A stretch of DNA of 64,000 nt, from the NCBI GenBank assembly GCA_016710785.1, contig JADJUE010000005.1, positions 1-64,000 on the forward strand, written 5' to 3'. Below, one piece after another: positions 27,116 to 35,831 of this stretch (its first letter is position 1; every line of letters starts with the position of its first letter). The stretch comes from Candidatus Epilinea brevis. GTDB taxonomy: Bacteria > Chloroflexota > Anaerolineae > Epilineales > Epilineaceae. Under the pieces are notes generated by a model. The model was not told where the DNA came from, made no database searches, and saw only the letters and a program-made list of their open reading frames with translations. The position numbers and the translations under genes are program-made.

Positions 27116-29332
27116 ATGGACTCTCGCCCTTCACCACGCGCCACACGCCAGTCCGCTGCTCGGTTCGCTCTCATCGCCGCATGGGTCGTCCTGGGGGCTC
27201 TGGCTCCGCGGCCTGCAGTCTCGGCGCTCACCATGCGGCAAGCCGCCGATGCCTTGCCGATTCGGCCGCGAGCCATCCTGCTCCGAGCGGTCGCGGACGA
27301 ACTCCCGTCGCAACGCCTGTTCCTGCCGGCCCTGGCCGCACCGGGGGTCACGCAGTTCGCCAGCTTCGGTCTGGGCCATGCCGGTGGATCCATCGGACAG
27401 TTGATCGTAGAGGGTCGCTACGCCTATGTCGGCGAAGGCTCACAGTTGAGCGTGTATGAGATCGGGGGATCCGGCGCGCCGCGGATGCTTGCTTCCAGCG
27501 GCGCGTTGGCCGGCGAGGTGGTGGATCTGACGACGCAAGGCTCCTCCTACTTGTTCGCCAGGACCGCGCGCAGCAGTTCCTACCCCTACGGCAAGGTCCA
27601 CGTCTTCGACATCGGCGCCGACCCGGTCGACGGCCGGCTGCAAGCCGTCAGCTACAGCGATGCGATCCACTCGATCTACGACCTCAGCTTTCACGGGCAG
27701 ACGGCCTATGTCTGCGACGCCACCGGGCTGCGGGCGCTGGATGCGCGCGATCCCCAGAACCTGGTGCCGCTCGGCGCCCTGCCCGTGCCCGATGGGCTGA
27801 CGGACTGCCAGCGCTCCGAGAGCGGCCTGCTGCTGGCGCGCTGCGTCCGCAAATGCGGCAACCAGGCTTCGCAGGCGGCCAATGGCTTCCTGTGGCGGGC
27901 CATCGACGTGCGCGACCCCGCGGACATGCGCATCGTCCGCGAGCTGGGTGACGACTACCTGCCCGGCGGCGGCGAGGTCGCGGGCTATCTGCTATCCGGC
28001 GACCGGCTCTACCTCCGCGGCACAAGCCACGGAACCGGCCAAAGCTACAGCAGCCTACGGCTGTTCGATGTCGCCGATCCGCTGAACTGGCGTACGGGCG
28101 GCACGATCGGCGCGAACCAGTCCGCCACCTGCGCCAATTTCGGCCCCGCCGACGGCACCCGGGTCTATGCCGGGGGGTTCGGCACCTGCATCTACGACTG
28201 GTCGGACGCCGCCGCGGCAGGGCCTCGCCTGACGAAGACCCTGGACCTTCCCGCGGGGTTGATCGCGGCCCAGGGCGATCGGCTGGCGGTTATCGGCGGC
28301 CTTGACCTGCGGGCCTATGACGTGGCCGATGCCGACGCGCCCGGCGCGAGGGGCAGCGTCGGCCTGATCGGCGCACCGACGTCTGTCGCGGGGCTGGGCG
28401 CCATGCGGGTTGCGCTGTCCGGGCAGCGGCTGAGCCTGATCGATTCCAGCCTGCCGGGCGCCACCCGCGTCGTAGCCACCTGGGACGCGCCGTCCTACGT
28501 GGACAGCGAGCATGTCCTCATCCCCCCGAGCTTCGACCACCGGCTGCCCGGGCGGCGGATGCCGGTCTTCGACGGCAAGGACCTGCAGGTGGTCGATCTG
28601 GACCCGTCGGCTTCGCCGCTGCATGCCACCGCCGTACGTCTCTTCGACGAACCCGTGCGGGGCGTTCTCGCGGCTCAGGGGCAGTGGGTGGTGGTAGCGG
28701 CGCAGAGCAGCACGCGCCGCGGATCGGCGCAAACGGGCGCCATCATCGTCATCCAGGTGGACCCAGCCGCGGGTCCGCGGGTCATCGGCCGGGTGGACCT
28801 GTCCCAGGTGGGGTCCCTCAACCCCGGCATGCGCTTCAGCTCGGCGCGCATCGCCGGCGACCGGGTCTACCTCACCACCGCCCAGCCGTCGACCTTGGCC
28901 ATTGTCGATCTGGCGGTGCCCGCGGCGCCCGTGGTCCGGTGCTGGCTGCCCCTGGCAGGGGCCTTGGCGGCGGTGGCCGTACGCGACGGCGTGGCCTACG
29001 TGGCCGCCGGGGACGCCGGCCTGCACGTGGTCCGCGTCACGGTGCCGGAGGAGGCGGCGGAGATCGGCACCGTGGGCGCCGGCAGGGCCGTCGATCTGAT
29101 CGAGGCGGCGGGTCCGAAGTTCCCCGTGCTCTACGTGGCCGACGCCGGCGGCAAGCTCTGGCTGTTCGACATCAGCAATCCTACGCGACCGACGCTGTAC
29201 ACCTATGCCCTCGTCGATGGACAACCCCAGGGCCTCTCGGTCGACGTGGACGACCCGCGCGCCGAGGTATGGGTCGCCGCGGCCGGCGGCGGCCTCTTCC
29301 GGTTTGGCTGGATGCTGTCGGCGATTCCCTGA
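27116..29332 (+). CDS. Exported beta-propeller (LVIVD-repeat-like) protein
   Basis: The ~738-residue protein starts MDSRPSPRAT and has a signal peptide (ARFALIAAWVVLGALAPRPAVSA). After a QRLFLPALAAPG motif it is made of repeated blade-like units such as RYAYVGEGSQLSVYEIG, QTAYVCDATGLRALDARDP, DRLYLRGTSHG, GVAYVAAGDAGLHVVRVTVP and LYVADAGGKLWLFDISNP. These match LVIVD-type propeller repeats, which are surface-exposed binding scaffolds. The ATG at 27116 follows a ggag ribosome site; a longer frame from 27047 lacks one. The gene stands alone, divergent from yebC. It may belong to the same exported family set as the vWA proteins downstream, but it has no vWA domain. Confidence 0.78.
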   Translation: MDSRPSPRATRQSAARFALIAAWVVLGALAPRPAVSALTMRQAADALPIRPRAILLRAVADELPSQRLFLPALAAPGVTQFASFGLGHAGGSIGQLIVEGRYAYVGEGSQLSVYEIGGSGAPRMLASSGALAGEVVDLTTQGSSYLFARTARSSSYPYGKVHVFDIGADPVDGRLQAVSYSDAIHSIYDLSFHGQTAYVCDATGLRALDARDPQNLVPLGALPVPDGLTDCQRSESGLLLARCVRKCGNQASQAANGFLWRAIDVRDPADMRIVRELGDDYLPGGGEVAGYLLSGDRLYLRGTSHGTGQSYSSLRLFDVADPLNWRTGGTIGANQSATCANFGPADGTRVYAGGFGTCIYDWSDAAAAGPRLTKTLDLPAGLIAAQGDRLAVIGGLDLRAYDVADADAPGARGSVGLIGAPTSVAGLGAMRVALSGQRLSLIDSSLPGATRVVATWDAPSYVDSEHVLIPPSFDHRLPGRRMPVFDGKDLQVVDLDPSASPLHATAVRLFDEPVRGVLAAQGQWVVVAAQSSTRRGSAQTGAIIVIQVDPAAGPRVIGRVDLSQVGSLNPGMRFSSARIAGDRVYLTTAQPSTLAIVDLAVPAAPVVRCWLPLAGALAAVAVRDGVAYVAAGDAGLHVVRVTVPEEAAEIGTVGAGRAVDLIEAAGPKFPVLYVADAGGKLWLFDISNPTRPTLYTYALVDGQPQGLSVDVDDPRAEVWVAAAGGGLFRFGWMLSAIP

Positions 29333-29338
29333 AAGGCG

Positions 29339-29660
29339 GTGAAGGGCATTCGGCGATCAGGGCGCAGCGCAACGAAGCGGTCCATGCTATCGCGAACGCG
29401 ATGGCTGTCGCGGCGGCTACAGCTGATGGGCAGCCTGACACGCCGCGAGCGCGCCAGGGGCGAGCGCGTCGTACCCAAGATGCCGCTGTCGGTCACCATC
29501 CAGCCCCGGAGCAAGCCGCCGACGCCGACTGCGACGCTTGTCCCGACCGAGACAGCGATCCCGACAGCCACCGAAACGGCGGAATGCCTCGCGCAGGCGG
29601 CCGAGGTCGCATCGGTCGGGCGGCGGCAAAGCCGCAATCCACCCACCCGCAGTGTGACAG
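29339..29660 (+). pseudogene. Remnant of a vWA-family gene (linker region)
   Basis: The frame contains MGSLTRRERARGERVVPKMP and LSVTIQPRSKPPTPTATLVP, which match the TLRDRAKGERIVPMMPLSVT ... PTPTATLVPTETAIPTATET region of the gene at 30409-32360. It breaks off into unrelated sequence after ~29590. Upstream, the words tcgcgaacgcgatgg near 29395 match 31180 of the larger gene, so about 30-40 codons between them have been lost. No start or vWA domain remains. It is a relic of another tandem copy. Confidence 0.7.
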
Positions 29661-29679
29661 TCACACATTCGCGTAGCGC

Positions 29680-29708
29680 TTGTCAAAGCGTAGCCCGCGA
29701 GCTACATT
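29680..29708 (+). promoter_or_regulatory. Possible promoter of the toxin-antitoxin pair
   Basis: TTGTCA (29680-29685) and TACATT (29703-29708) are spaced by 17 bases. They overlap an imperfect inverted repeat (gcgcttgtcaaagcg), which could serve as an autoregulation site. A start point near 29715 would lie 3' of the apparent N-terminus of the toxin frame, which is a conflict. Confidence 0.35.
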
Positions 29709-30017
29709 GAGTGGATACGAGTCGAGAGAACGGACGCGTTTGACACCTGGTTGAAAGGGTTGAAAGACCTCACGGGTCGTGCCCGCGTGTTGATGCGTGT
29801 CGATAGGCTGATCCACGTGAATCCAGGAGCACACCGCAATCTGACCGAGGGTGTGTCTGAACTCAAGATCGATGTCGGACCCGGATACAGGGTCTACTAC
29901 GCTCTGCGTGGCGACGTGCTGCTACTGCTCCTGATCGGCGGCGACAAGTCCTCACAGCAGAGAGATATTGCTCGGGCCCTCGAACTTAATCGGAGTTTCA
30001 CGGAGCAGCGCGGATGA
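29706..30017 (+). CDS. RelE/HigB-like (phage-derived Gp49-like) toxin
   Basis: The ~103-residue frame reads IEWIRVERTDAFDTWLKGLK and continues with ARARVLMRVDRLIHVNPGAH, SELKIDVGPGYRVYYALRGD and LLLLLIGGDKSSQQRDIARA. This is the compact RelE-superfamily fold of addiction-module killer proteins (HigB/Gp49 type, often followed by HigA). Such toxins are ribosome-dependent mRNA interferases. The start is unclear: the N-terminal codon fits only ATT (29706), and the next candidate is TTG at 29751, which would remove the first beta strand. The lost ATG may mean that the toxin is weakened. The stop overlaps the antitoxin ATG (ATGA). Confidence 0.8.
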   Translation: MEWIRVERTDAFDTWLKGLKDLTGRARVLMRVDRLIHVNPGAHRNLTEGVSELKIDVGPGYRVYYALRGDVLLLLLIGGDKSSQQRDIARALELNRSFTEQRG

Positions 30018-30343
30018 ACCAAGCAACTGGAACGAAGGTCGCAGCGACCAAGACCCGGCCCTATAGCGTGGCCGACTACCTGGACACGCCCGAAGCAATG
30101 GCCGCATACCTTGACGCCTGGCTCGAAGATGCGCCCGACGACCCTGCCGGCATCGCCCGGGCCTTGGGTGACATCGCCCGGGCCAAGGGCATGTCGCAAC
30201 TCGCCAAGGACGCCGGTCTCAGTCGGGAAAGCCTGTACCGCGCGCTCAGCGCCGAAGGCAACCCGAGCTTCGCCACCATCCTCAAGGTCACGAAGGCACT
30301 CGGCGTCCGACTGCATGCCCAAGCTGCCGACACCGGCGGCTGA
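30014..30343 (+). CDS. HigA-like Xre-family antitoxin
   Basis: The 109-residue protein has an N-terminal arm (PYSVADYLDTPEAMAAYLDA) and a helix-turn-helix at ~55-100 (GMSQLAKDAGLSRESLYRAL, GNPSFATILKVTKALGVRL). This is the standard shape of the addiction-module antidote partner of Gp49/HigB toxins. It would neutralise the upstream toxin and repress the operon. It starts within the toxin stop codon (4-base overlap). The pair sits between the vWA remnant at 29339 and the double-vWA gene at 30409. Confidence 0.88.
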   Translation: MNQATGTKVAATKTRPYSVADYLDTPEAMAAYLDAWLEDAPDDPAGIARALGDIARAKGMSQLAKDAGLSRESLYRALSAEGNPSFATILKVTKALGVRLHAQAADTGG

Positions 30344-30408
30344 CATCCCCACCGCTCGGACCTGCATTTATACTTGTGTGTGGGAGAAGGACCATCTGGC
30401 ATGCCATC

Positions 30409-32360
30409 ATGACATCGATGCTGAAGGCGGCGATAGCCACGGTCGGGCTCGTTGCGGCGATAACCATGGTCTCCACGCATTTGCCGGTAAGCGACGCTGC
30501 GTCGTCGCCATTGGCGACAGCCACGCCGCGGACGACTGGCTGTAACGGCACGGTGACGTCGACGTTGTCGTCGGGCAACATCGCGATCTGCAAGACGCTG
30601 GCGGTGACGACGACGATCGAGCCTCACTGCCCCGTATGCCCGGACGGCATCAACGTGGCGTACATCCAGATCGACAAGAACCCGAGCCTGGTTCGAGAAT
30701 GGCATTCGAATGCGCCAAGAGCGTCGCTCGGCGTGCTGGAACAGCTGCGGCGCCCGGACGTCAAGGTGGGGGTCGTCCGCTATGACAATGGCAATGCCAC
30801 GGTGCGCCTGGAGCTGACGAACAATGTCTCCGCGGCAGGCCCGAAGTTCGATTCGGCCCAGGGCCTCACCTTCAACACGCATGTCGCGCGCGCGGCACAG
30901 ATGGCCGTGGCCATGCTGGAGGCTGGACGCGAGGACGATGCCGCCAAGATGCTGAGGCCCTGCGAGGTCATCGTCATCATGAGCTATGGAGCAATCACCA
31001 ACGTCAGCGGATCCTGGGATCGGCAGCGCCAGGCTGTCACGGTGCTGAAGCGCTCCGGCGCCACCGTCATCTCCGCCTGCCCGTATGAGCGGGGGGGCAG
31101 TGACGATCCAGCCTGCACGGCTGTGGACGAGATGGCCTCGTCACGGCGATATACGTCCGGCCCCCGGGAGATTCCGGCATCGCGAACGCGATGGATGCCG
31201 CGCTGGATGCCTTCGCTGTCTCGGATACGGACCGCTTGACGACCGTCTTGCTGGACGAACACCTCCCCGCCGGCCTCGACTACGTCGCCGGCTCGGCCAG
31301 CTCGCCGCCGAACGTCACGCGCTCAGTCACCGGAACCGTGTTGTCGTGGCCACTCGACCCCATCAAGGTCAGCTGGCCGCATTCCGTCTCCTACCGCGTC
31401 CAACCCGTTCAAGCCGGCGGATACCAGCTAACAGGCAGCATGACGCTCCGCGATCGCGCCAAGGGCGAGCGCATCGTACCCATGATGCCGCTGTCGGTCA
31501 CCATCCAGCCCTGGTGCACGCCGCCGACACCGACGCCGACGGCCACGCTTGTCCCGACTGAGACAGCGATCCCGACGGCCACTGAAACACCGACCGCCAC
31601 CGAAACTCCGACCGCGCAGCCAACGGCTCGCTTCACCCCCACCGCCAGCCACACGCCTGCCTCAACGCCCACGGCCACCGAGCTACCGACGCGCGTGCCG
31701 CAACCGATCTTCCTGCCGTTGACGCTGCGCGAGCGTTGCCTGCCCGAGCAGCGCCGCGTGGATGTCGCCCTCGTGCTGGACGCCTCCCTCTCCATGCTCG
31801 AGCCCGCCGGCGACGCCGGCCTTCCCGGACCTGCCCGTAGCAAGCTCGATGCCGCCCGCGGAGCCGCCGTAGCCTTCCTGGACGCCCTGCACCTGGACGC
31901 CGACCGCGGCGACCAGGCCGCCGTCATCGCCTTCAACAGCTCGGCCACCCTCCTCAGCCCCCTGACCGCCGACCGCCCCGCCCTCGACGCCGCCCTGGCC
32001 GCCATCGCCCCCGCCCCTCAGACCTGCATCGTCTGCGGCGTGGACACCGCCGCCGCCGAGCTGGCCTCGGCCCGCCACCGCGCCGACCACGCCGCTGTGC
32101 TCGTCCTGCTCACCGACGGCCGCTCCAACCCCCAGCCGGCCGCGGAGGCCGTGGCGCGAGCGGGGTTGGCCAAGGCCGCGGGCATCCGCATCTACACCGT
32201 GGGCCTGGGCACCGACCTGGACGAGGCCGCTTTGCGAGAGATGGCCTCGGGGCCGGAGGCCTACCGCCATGCCCCCTCCGCCGCCGAGCTGGCGGGCATC
32301 TACCGCGGGATCGCGGTGGACATCCCGTGTCCGGGGGCGGCGTTCTGGGGCGGGCGGTGA
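30409..32360 (+). pseudogene. Exported double-vWA protein, single frameshift
   Basis: The gene starts MTSMLKAAIATVGLVAAITM (signal peptide) and encodes a first vWA-like domain. That domain shares its layout with the gene at 50101, but its MIDAS motif is lost (AYIQIDKNPS instead of DxSxS). After DEMASSRRYTSGP the frame breaks at the C-run near 31161-31166. A one-base deletion moves the reading into the next frame, where PGDSGIANAMDAALDAF continues. Then come a DUF11-like beta domain (VLLDEHLPAGLDYVAGSASS), the PT-rich linker, the motif IFLPLTLRERC and an intact second vWA domain (DVALVLDASLSM, LLTDGRSNP). It could be a true pseudogene, a sequencing error in the C-run, or a slippage site. Confidence 0.72.
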
Positions 32361-32379
32361 AACGGAATTCCAGGGGGGA

Positions 32380-32409
32380 TTGACATACGCCTCCCCTCTG
32401 CCATATCAT
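32380..32409 (+). promoter_or_regulatory. Sigma-70-like promoter of module copy 1
   Basis: TTGACA (32380-32385) and TATCAT (32404-32409) are spaced by 18 bases. The promoter begins 20 bases after the stop of the preceding vWA gene. Equivalent promoters precede copies 2 and 3 with 16-base spacers. Transcription would start near 32416. Confidence 0.75.
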
Positions 32410-32415
32410 CGACCA

Positions 32416-32808
32416 TAAGCGCTAGCGTGAGCGCCTGTCATGCGCAGAGGAACAGAGTCGTGGAACGTCCGGCCGCCCCGGATGAGGCGGGCAGTACATC
32501 AAGGGTGCGACGCGCTGTTGCACCGAAGGGAGGGTCATGACCGAATGCAGGTTCTGACGTTCACCCATTCCCGTCCGGGGCGCGCAGCCGCTCGATAGGG
32601 CCGCGCCCCAACAGCAAGGCGGGCCAGTCGCGTGAACGACCAGCCCGCTGAAAGCCGCCCTGGATCTTGGCAAGGCATCCCAGGGAAGCCCACAACCCAG
32701 CATTCTGATACAGGGCGCCTTCGAGGTCAACCTCCGGCGCATCCTGGGTTGCCCGCAGCCAGCTTCAGGGCGAGTCATGTCCACTTCTCAACAACCAGGA
32801 GAAAGACA
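32416..32808 (+). ncRNA. Conserved ~390-nt structured leader, copy 1
   Basis: The stretch between promoter and start codon is nearly the same in three copies (37003 and 40283). Stems visible here are: ggtgcgac/gttgcacc (32504-32511 with 32517-32524), ggggcgcg/cgcgcccc (32577-32584 with 32602-32609), gcgggc-ca-gtcg/cgac-ca-gcccgc (32619-32648, symmetric internal loop), and ccctgga/tcccaggg (32658-32664 with 32678-32685, one bulge). The second stem changes in copy 3 at four arm positions but still pairs. A good ribosome site (aggag, 32797-32801) ends it. I do not recognise a known riboswitch class. It may be a cis-regulatory RNA, or an sRNA processed from the leader. Confidence 0.55.
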
Positions 32809-33462
32809 ATGCCTCGCACGTTCTTCGTGTTTCCCATCGCCATCGCGTTGGGCCTCACCCTGGGTCTCTCCGGCCTGCTCAACCCCGCGTCGGAGAGCAG
32901 CAAGGTGCTGCCGGTGCTGGCGCAGGGCTGCACCCACGCAGCCAATTGGATCTGCGTCCCGACAAGCGCTACCAAGACGTCTGCCATGAGCGTGACCTAC
33001 GCCGACGTCAACAGTTCATCCGTGATCCCTAACGGTGCGACCGATTGGGACATCACGGCCCATTGGTACCCCACCAGCCCAGGCTCCAATTGCACCGATC
33101 AGCAGATGGCCACTTGCACTGTCACGTGGAATGGTTCGGCTTGGTCGCTGTCGAACGTCAATCTGACCGCCGATATTGTCGCTATCAGCCTGTGCAACAC
33201 CAACATGTGCGGGGCGGGGTTGTCAGTGGGCTACACGTTGATTGTCCGCATCAACGATCCATCTGGAACAACCGGCAACAATCTTGACAATGTCGACTAC
33301 GTCACGACTGCCGTACCCAATGGCACCGTGTGTGGTGCGTCCAATACCACACCGATCAGCCAGACCAACTCGGGCAACCAGTACATCAGTACTGGGAACA
33401 CGAACATCTGTCCGTTCACCTGCAGCGTGAGCGGATCTTCGATGGTCATCTCGTACAACTGA
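32809..33462 (+). CDS. Small Cys-rich secreted protein, module copy 1
   Basis: The 217-residue protein has a signal peptide (MPRTFFVFPIAIALGLTLGL ... VLPVLAQ, cleavage near residue 40). The mature domain has about ten cysteines and recurring ITAHWYP, CTVTWNGSAWSLS, NVDYVTTAVPNG and SQTNSGNQYISTGN segments, probably a disulfide-stabilised beta sandwich. I do not recognise the family. The ATG follows aggag with 7 bases spacing; the in-frame sequence further upstream is the non-coding leader. The first ~40 codons are almost identical in the three copies, while the mature parts have diverged. It precedes the propeller-vWA gene and may be its partner or ligand at the cell surface; that is inference. 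Confidence 0.8.
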   Translation: MPRTFFVFPIAIALGLTLGLSGLLNPASESSKVLPVLAQGCTHAANWICVPTSATKTSAMSVTYADVNSSSVIPNGATDWDITAHWYPTSPGSNCTDQQMATCTVTWNGSAWSLSNVNLTADIVAISLCNTNMCGAGLSVGYTLIVRINDPSGTTGNNLDNVDYVTTAVPNGTVCGASNTTPISQTNSGNQYISTGNTNICPFTCSVSGSSMVISYN

Positions 33463-33477
33463 CATTGGAGCCTAAAG

Positions 33478-33520
33478 CCGCCGTCACATTGCACCATCAA
33501 TCAGTGTAATGTGACGGCGG
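33478..33520 (+). terminator. Hairpin between small secreted and vWA genes, copy 1
   Basis: ccgccgtcacatt (33478-33490) pairs perfectly with 33508-33520, and three inner pairs extend it. No T-run follows. It would act as a barrier to, or processing site for, read-through into the gene at 33566 rather than as a clear intrinsic terminator. Confidence 0.55.
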
Positions 33521-33565
33521 TCACTTCGCCGTGCAGCGTTCAATAGCCTGCTCCCAGGAGCACAT

Positions 33566-35680
33566 ATGCATTCCAGAGCGGTGGTTGTCCTCGGCAGTCT
33601 GTGTCTGATCTCATTAGGAAGGTCGGCGCTGGCCGTCTCATTCGAGAAGCGTCCAGAAGCAGGCGTTGATTCCATGCCCCTAATTGAAGATTGCGTGGTC
33701 TTTACCGATGATCTGTCTGATCCATACCACTTTGGCTGTGATCAAGTCTCGATTCGCGACGATCGCGACCTTTCGCAGGGCGTTCTAACTGGCGCGTTTT
33801 CTCAATCACCGAGCCAACTCGGAGTTGCCCCTAGCGGCCGCGTCATCATGGCGTTGGATGAAGGCCAATCGGGCTGGGCACATGTTCTGACAGGAGATCC
33901 GACATCCAAGGCAACGTGGAAGACCCAGTTCTTCCAAGGCGAGTTTACATATGGTGCTGATGTTGAGATAACCCTCGACAGTCAGTTTGCGCTGTTTGGC
34001 TATGATCATGGGCTGGCCAAGATCAATGTTGACAAGTTCTCTCGCGGCACTCAAGAGCCTCAATCTGTCGGCGGTTATCTCTCAGGGCGCAGGACTTTAC
34101 CCAATGGACCCCGCCCCCAACGACTTCCGCCGCTAGATGGCTTCCTGCCTGGCGTCCTTCCTGCGAGCATCGTCCTTGCGCCAGATGGCCATACGGCCTA
34201 CGTGGCATCCATCGATGCAAAGGTCTATCAGGTCGATATTGATTCCATGCAGATCATCAAAACGCCTATCTCGTATCAGCCATCTCCACAGGCGCCGAGA
34301 AGGCGCTACTATGACACCTTCGCCACGCTCAGCCCTAGTGGCCGCTTTCTCGTCATCGGAGTTGGCTTGTCGCAACAGCTGAATGTCATGGACCTGACTC
34401 TCCGTACCTCCCAACTTGTCCCCATTCCCGGAGCCGGCATCATCAATGCTGTAAAATTCAATTATGCACCCTCGGCGGATGGCATCCTTGCCGTACATGG
34501 CGGCAATTCGGTCAGTGTTCTTGCCTTTGATGAGAATCGACCATATCAACTAACGGTCGCAGCCAAGACCAATATACCAGCAAAGTCGATAGGGCTTTGC
34601 GAGGATTTAGGGCCCGGGTGCGCCGATATCTGGCGCGCGCCTGCTTTGGCTTGGAGTCACAATGGAGATATCGTATTCGCGGCAATCGGCCCAATCGCAT
34701 ATGATTGGGCAGCCATAAATTTCCGCTCTGTTGGGTCAGAGACCGTGGTACGCAAGTCATATTTCCGCTCATGCGAGATGCCGGTCAGTAGTGGGCGTCA
34801 GCGGGTGTCTGTTCCCAACGACATCTTCACCTTCAACCTCATCCCCACTTACACCCCCATCCCCAGCGACACCCCACCCCCCACGATCACGCCGTCGGCC
34901 ACCCCTACGCCATCGGCCACCACCACCGCCTCGCTCACGCCGATGCGGTCGCCAACGCCCACCGTCACCCCGTCCCCGACCGTGACTCCGCGCCCATCCG
35001 CCACCCCCACCCCGTCCCCCCTCTACCTCCCCCTCCTCCTCCGCGAACGTTGCCTGCCCGAGCAGCGCCGCGTCGATGTCGCCCTGGTGCTGGATGCCTC
35101 GCTTTCAATGCTCGAGCCCGCCGGCGACGGGTCCGCTCCCGGACCTCCCGGCCCCCGCAGCAAGCTGGACGCCGCCCGCGGTGCCGCCCTGACCTTCCTG
35201 GACGCCCTGCACCTGGACGCCGACCGCGGCGACCAGGCCGCCGTCATCGGCTTCAACAGCTCGGCCACCCTCCTCAGCCCCCTGACCGCCGACCGCCTCG
35301 CCCTCGACGCCGCCCTGGCCGCCATCGCCCCCGCCCCTCAGACCTGCATCGTCTGCGGCGTGGACGCCGCCGCCGCCGAGCTGGCCTCGGCCCGCCACCG
35401 CGCCGACCACGCCGCCGTGCTCATCCTGCTCACCGACGGCCGCTCCAACCCCCAGCCGGCCGCTGAGGCGGTGGCGCGAGCGGCGATGGCCAAGGCCGCG
35501 GGCATCCGCGTCTACACCGTGGGCCTGGGCGCCGACCTGGACGAGGCCGCCCTGCAGGAGATGGCCTCGGGACCCGAGGCCTACCGCCATGCCCCGTCCG
35601 CCGCCGAGCTGGCGGGCATCTACCGCGGGATCGCGGTAGACATCCCCTGCCCGGGGGCGGCGTTCTGGGGCGGGCGGTGA
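33566..35680 (+). CDS. Exported beta-propeller + PT-linker + vWA protein, copy 1
   Basis: The 704-residue protein has a signal peptide (~1-24) and a propeller-like domain (~35-430). Typical units are GRVIMALDEGQSG, FALFGYDHGLAKINV, APDGHTAYVASIDAKVYQVD and LSPSGRFLVIGVGLSQQLNV. A Thr/Pro-rich linker (~437-490) and the motif LYLPLLLRERC follow, then a vWA domain (~502-690) with MIDAS residues DASLS and LLTDGRSNP. The C-terminus is IPCPGAAFWGGR; no LPXTG or membrane anchor is seen. It should be a secreted or surface adhesion or binding protein that coordinates a divalent metal. The ribosome site aggag (33556-33560) supports the start. Base composition changes sharply: the propeller part is AT-richer, the vWA part very GC-rich. 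Confidence 0.85.
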   Translation: MHSRAVVVLGSLCLISLGRSALAVSFEKRPEAGVDSMPLIEDCVVFTDDLSDPYHFGCDQVSIRDDRDLSQGVLTGAFSQSPSQLGVAPSGRVIMALDEGQSGWAHVLTGDPTSKATWKTQFFQGEFTYGADVEITLDSQFALFGYDHGLAKINVDKFSRGTQEPQSVGGYLSGRRTLPNGPRPQRLPPLDGFLPGVLPASIVLAPDGHTAYVASIDAKVYQVDIDSMQIIKTPISYQPSPQAPRRRYYDTFATLSPSGRFLVIGVGLSQQLNVMDLTLRTSQLVPIPGAGIINAVKFNYAPSADGILAVHGGNSVSVLAFDENRPYQLTVAAKTNIPAKSIGLCEDLGPGCADIWRAPALAWSHNGDIVFAAIGPIAYDWAAINFRSVGSETVVRKSYFRSCEMPVSSGRQRVSVPNDIFTFNLIPTYTPIPSDTPPPTITPSATPTPSATTTASLTPMRSPTPTVTPSPTVTPRPSATPTPSPLYLPLLLRERCLPEQRRVDVALVLDASLSMLEPAGDGSAPGPPGPRSKLDAARGAALTFLDALHLDADRGDQAAVIGFNSSATLLSPLTADRLALDAALAAIAPAPQTCIVCGVDAAAAELASARHRADHAAVLILLTDGRSNPQPAAEAVARAAMAKAAGIRVYTVGLGADLDEAALQEMASGPEAYRHAPSAAELAGIYRGIAVDIPCPGAAFWGGR

Positions 35681-35831
35681 AGGGACGGGGGAGGAAGACG
35701 AAACGGCGGGATGCTGCACGGTCGAACGCGCCGTCGGTCTCCATCGCCCGGAATGGAGGAGCGGGCTTGCGATCGCAGGTCCAAGCGACATGACGATTGA
35801 CGTGAGGCCGGGGAGGTCCTATGCTTCGCTC

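Noticed and set aside
32422..32784. A conserved ~120-codon minus-strand frame in each leader (also at 37009 and 40289)
   Set aside because: It recurs only because the leader DNA is duplicated. It has no ribosome site, no recognisable domain, shifts length in copy 3, and lies opposite the promoter-driven leader.
32416..32808. Assignment of the leader to a known riboswitch (cobalamin, c-di-GMP, SAM) or to RNase P/tmRNA
   Set aside because: The diagnostic conserved cores of these classes are not seen; only generic stems were found.
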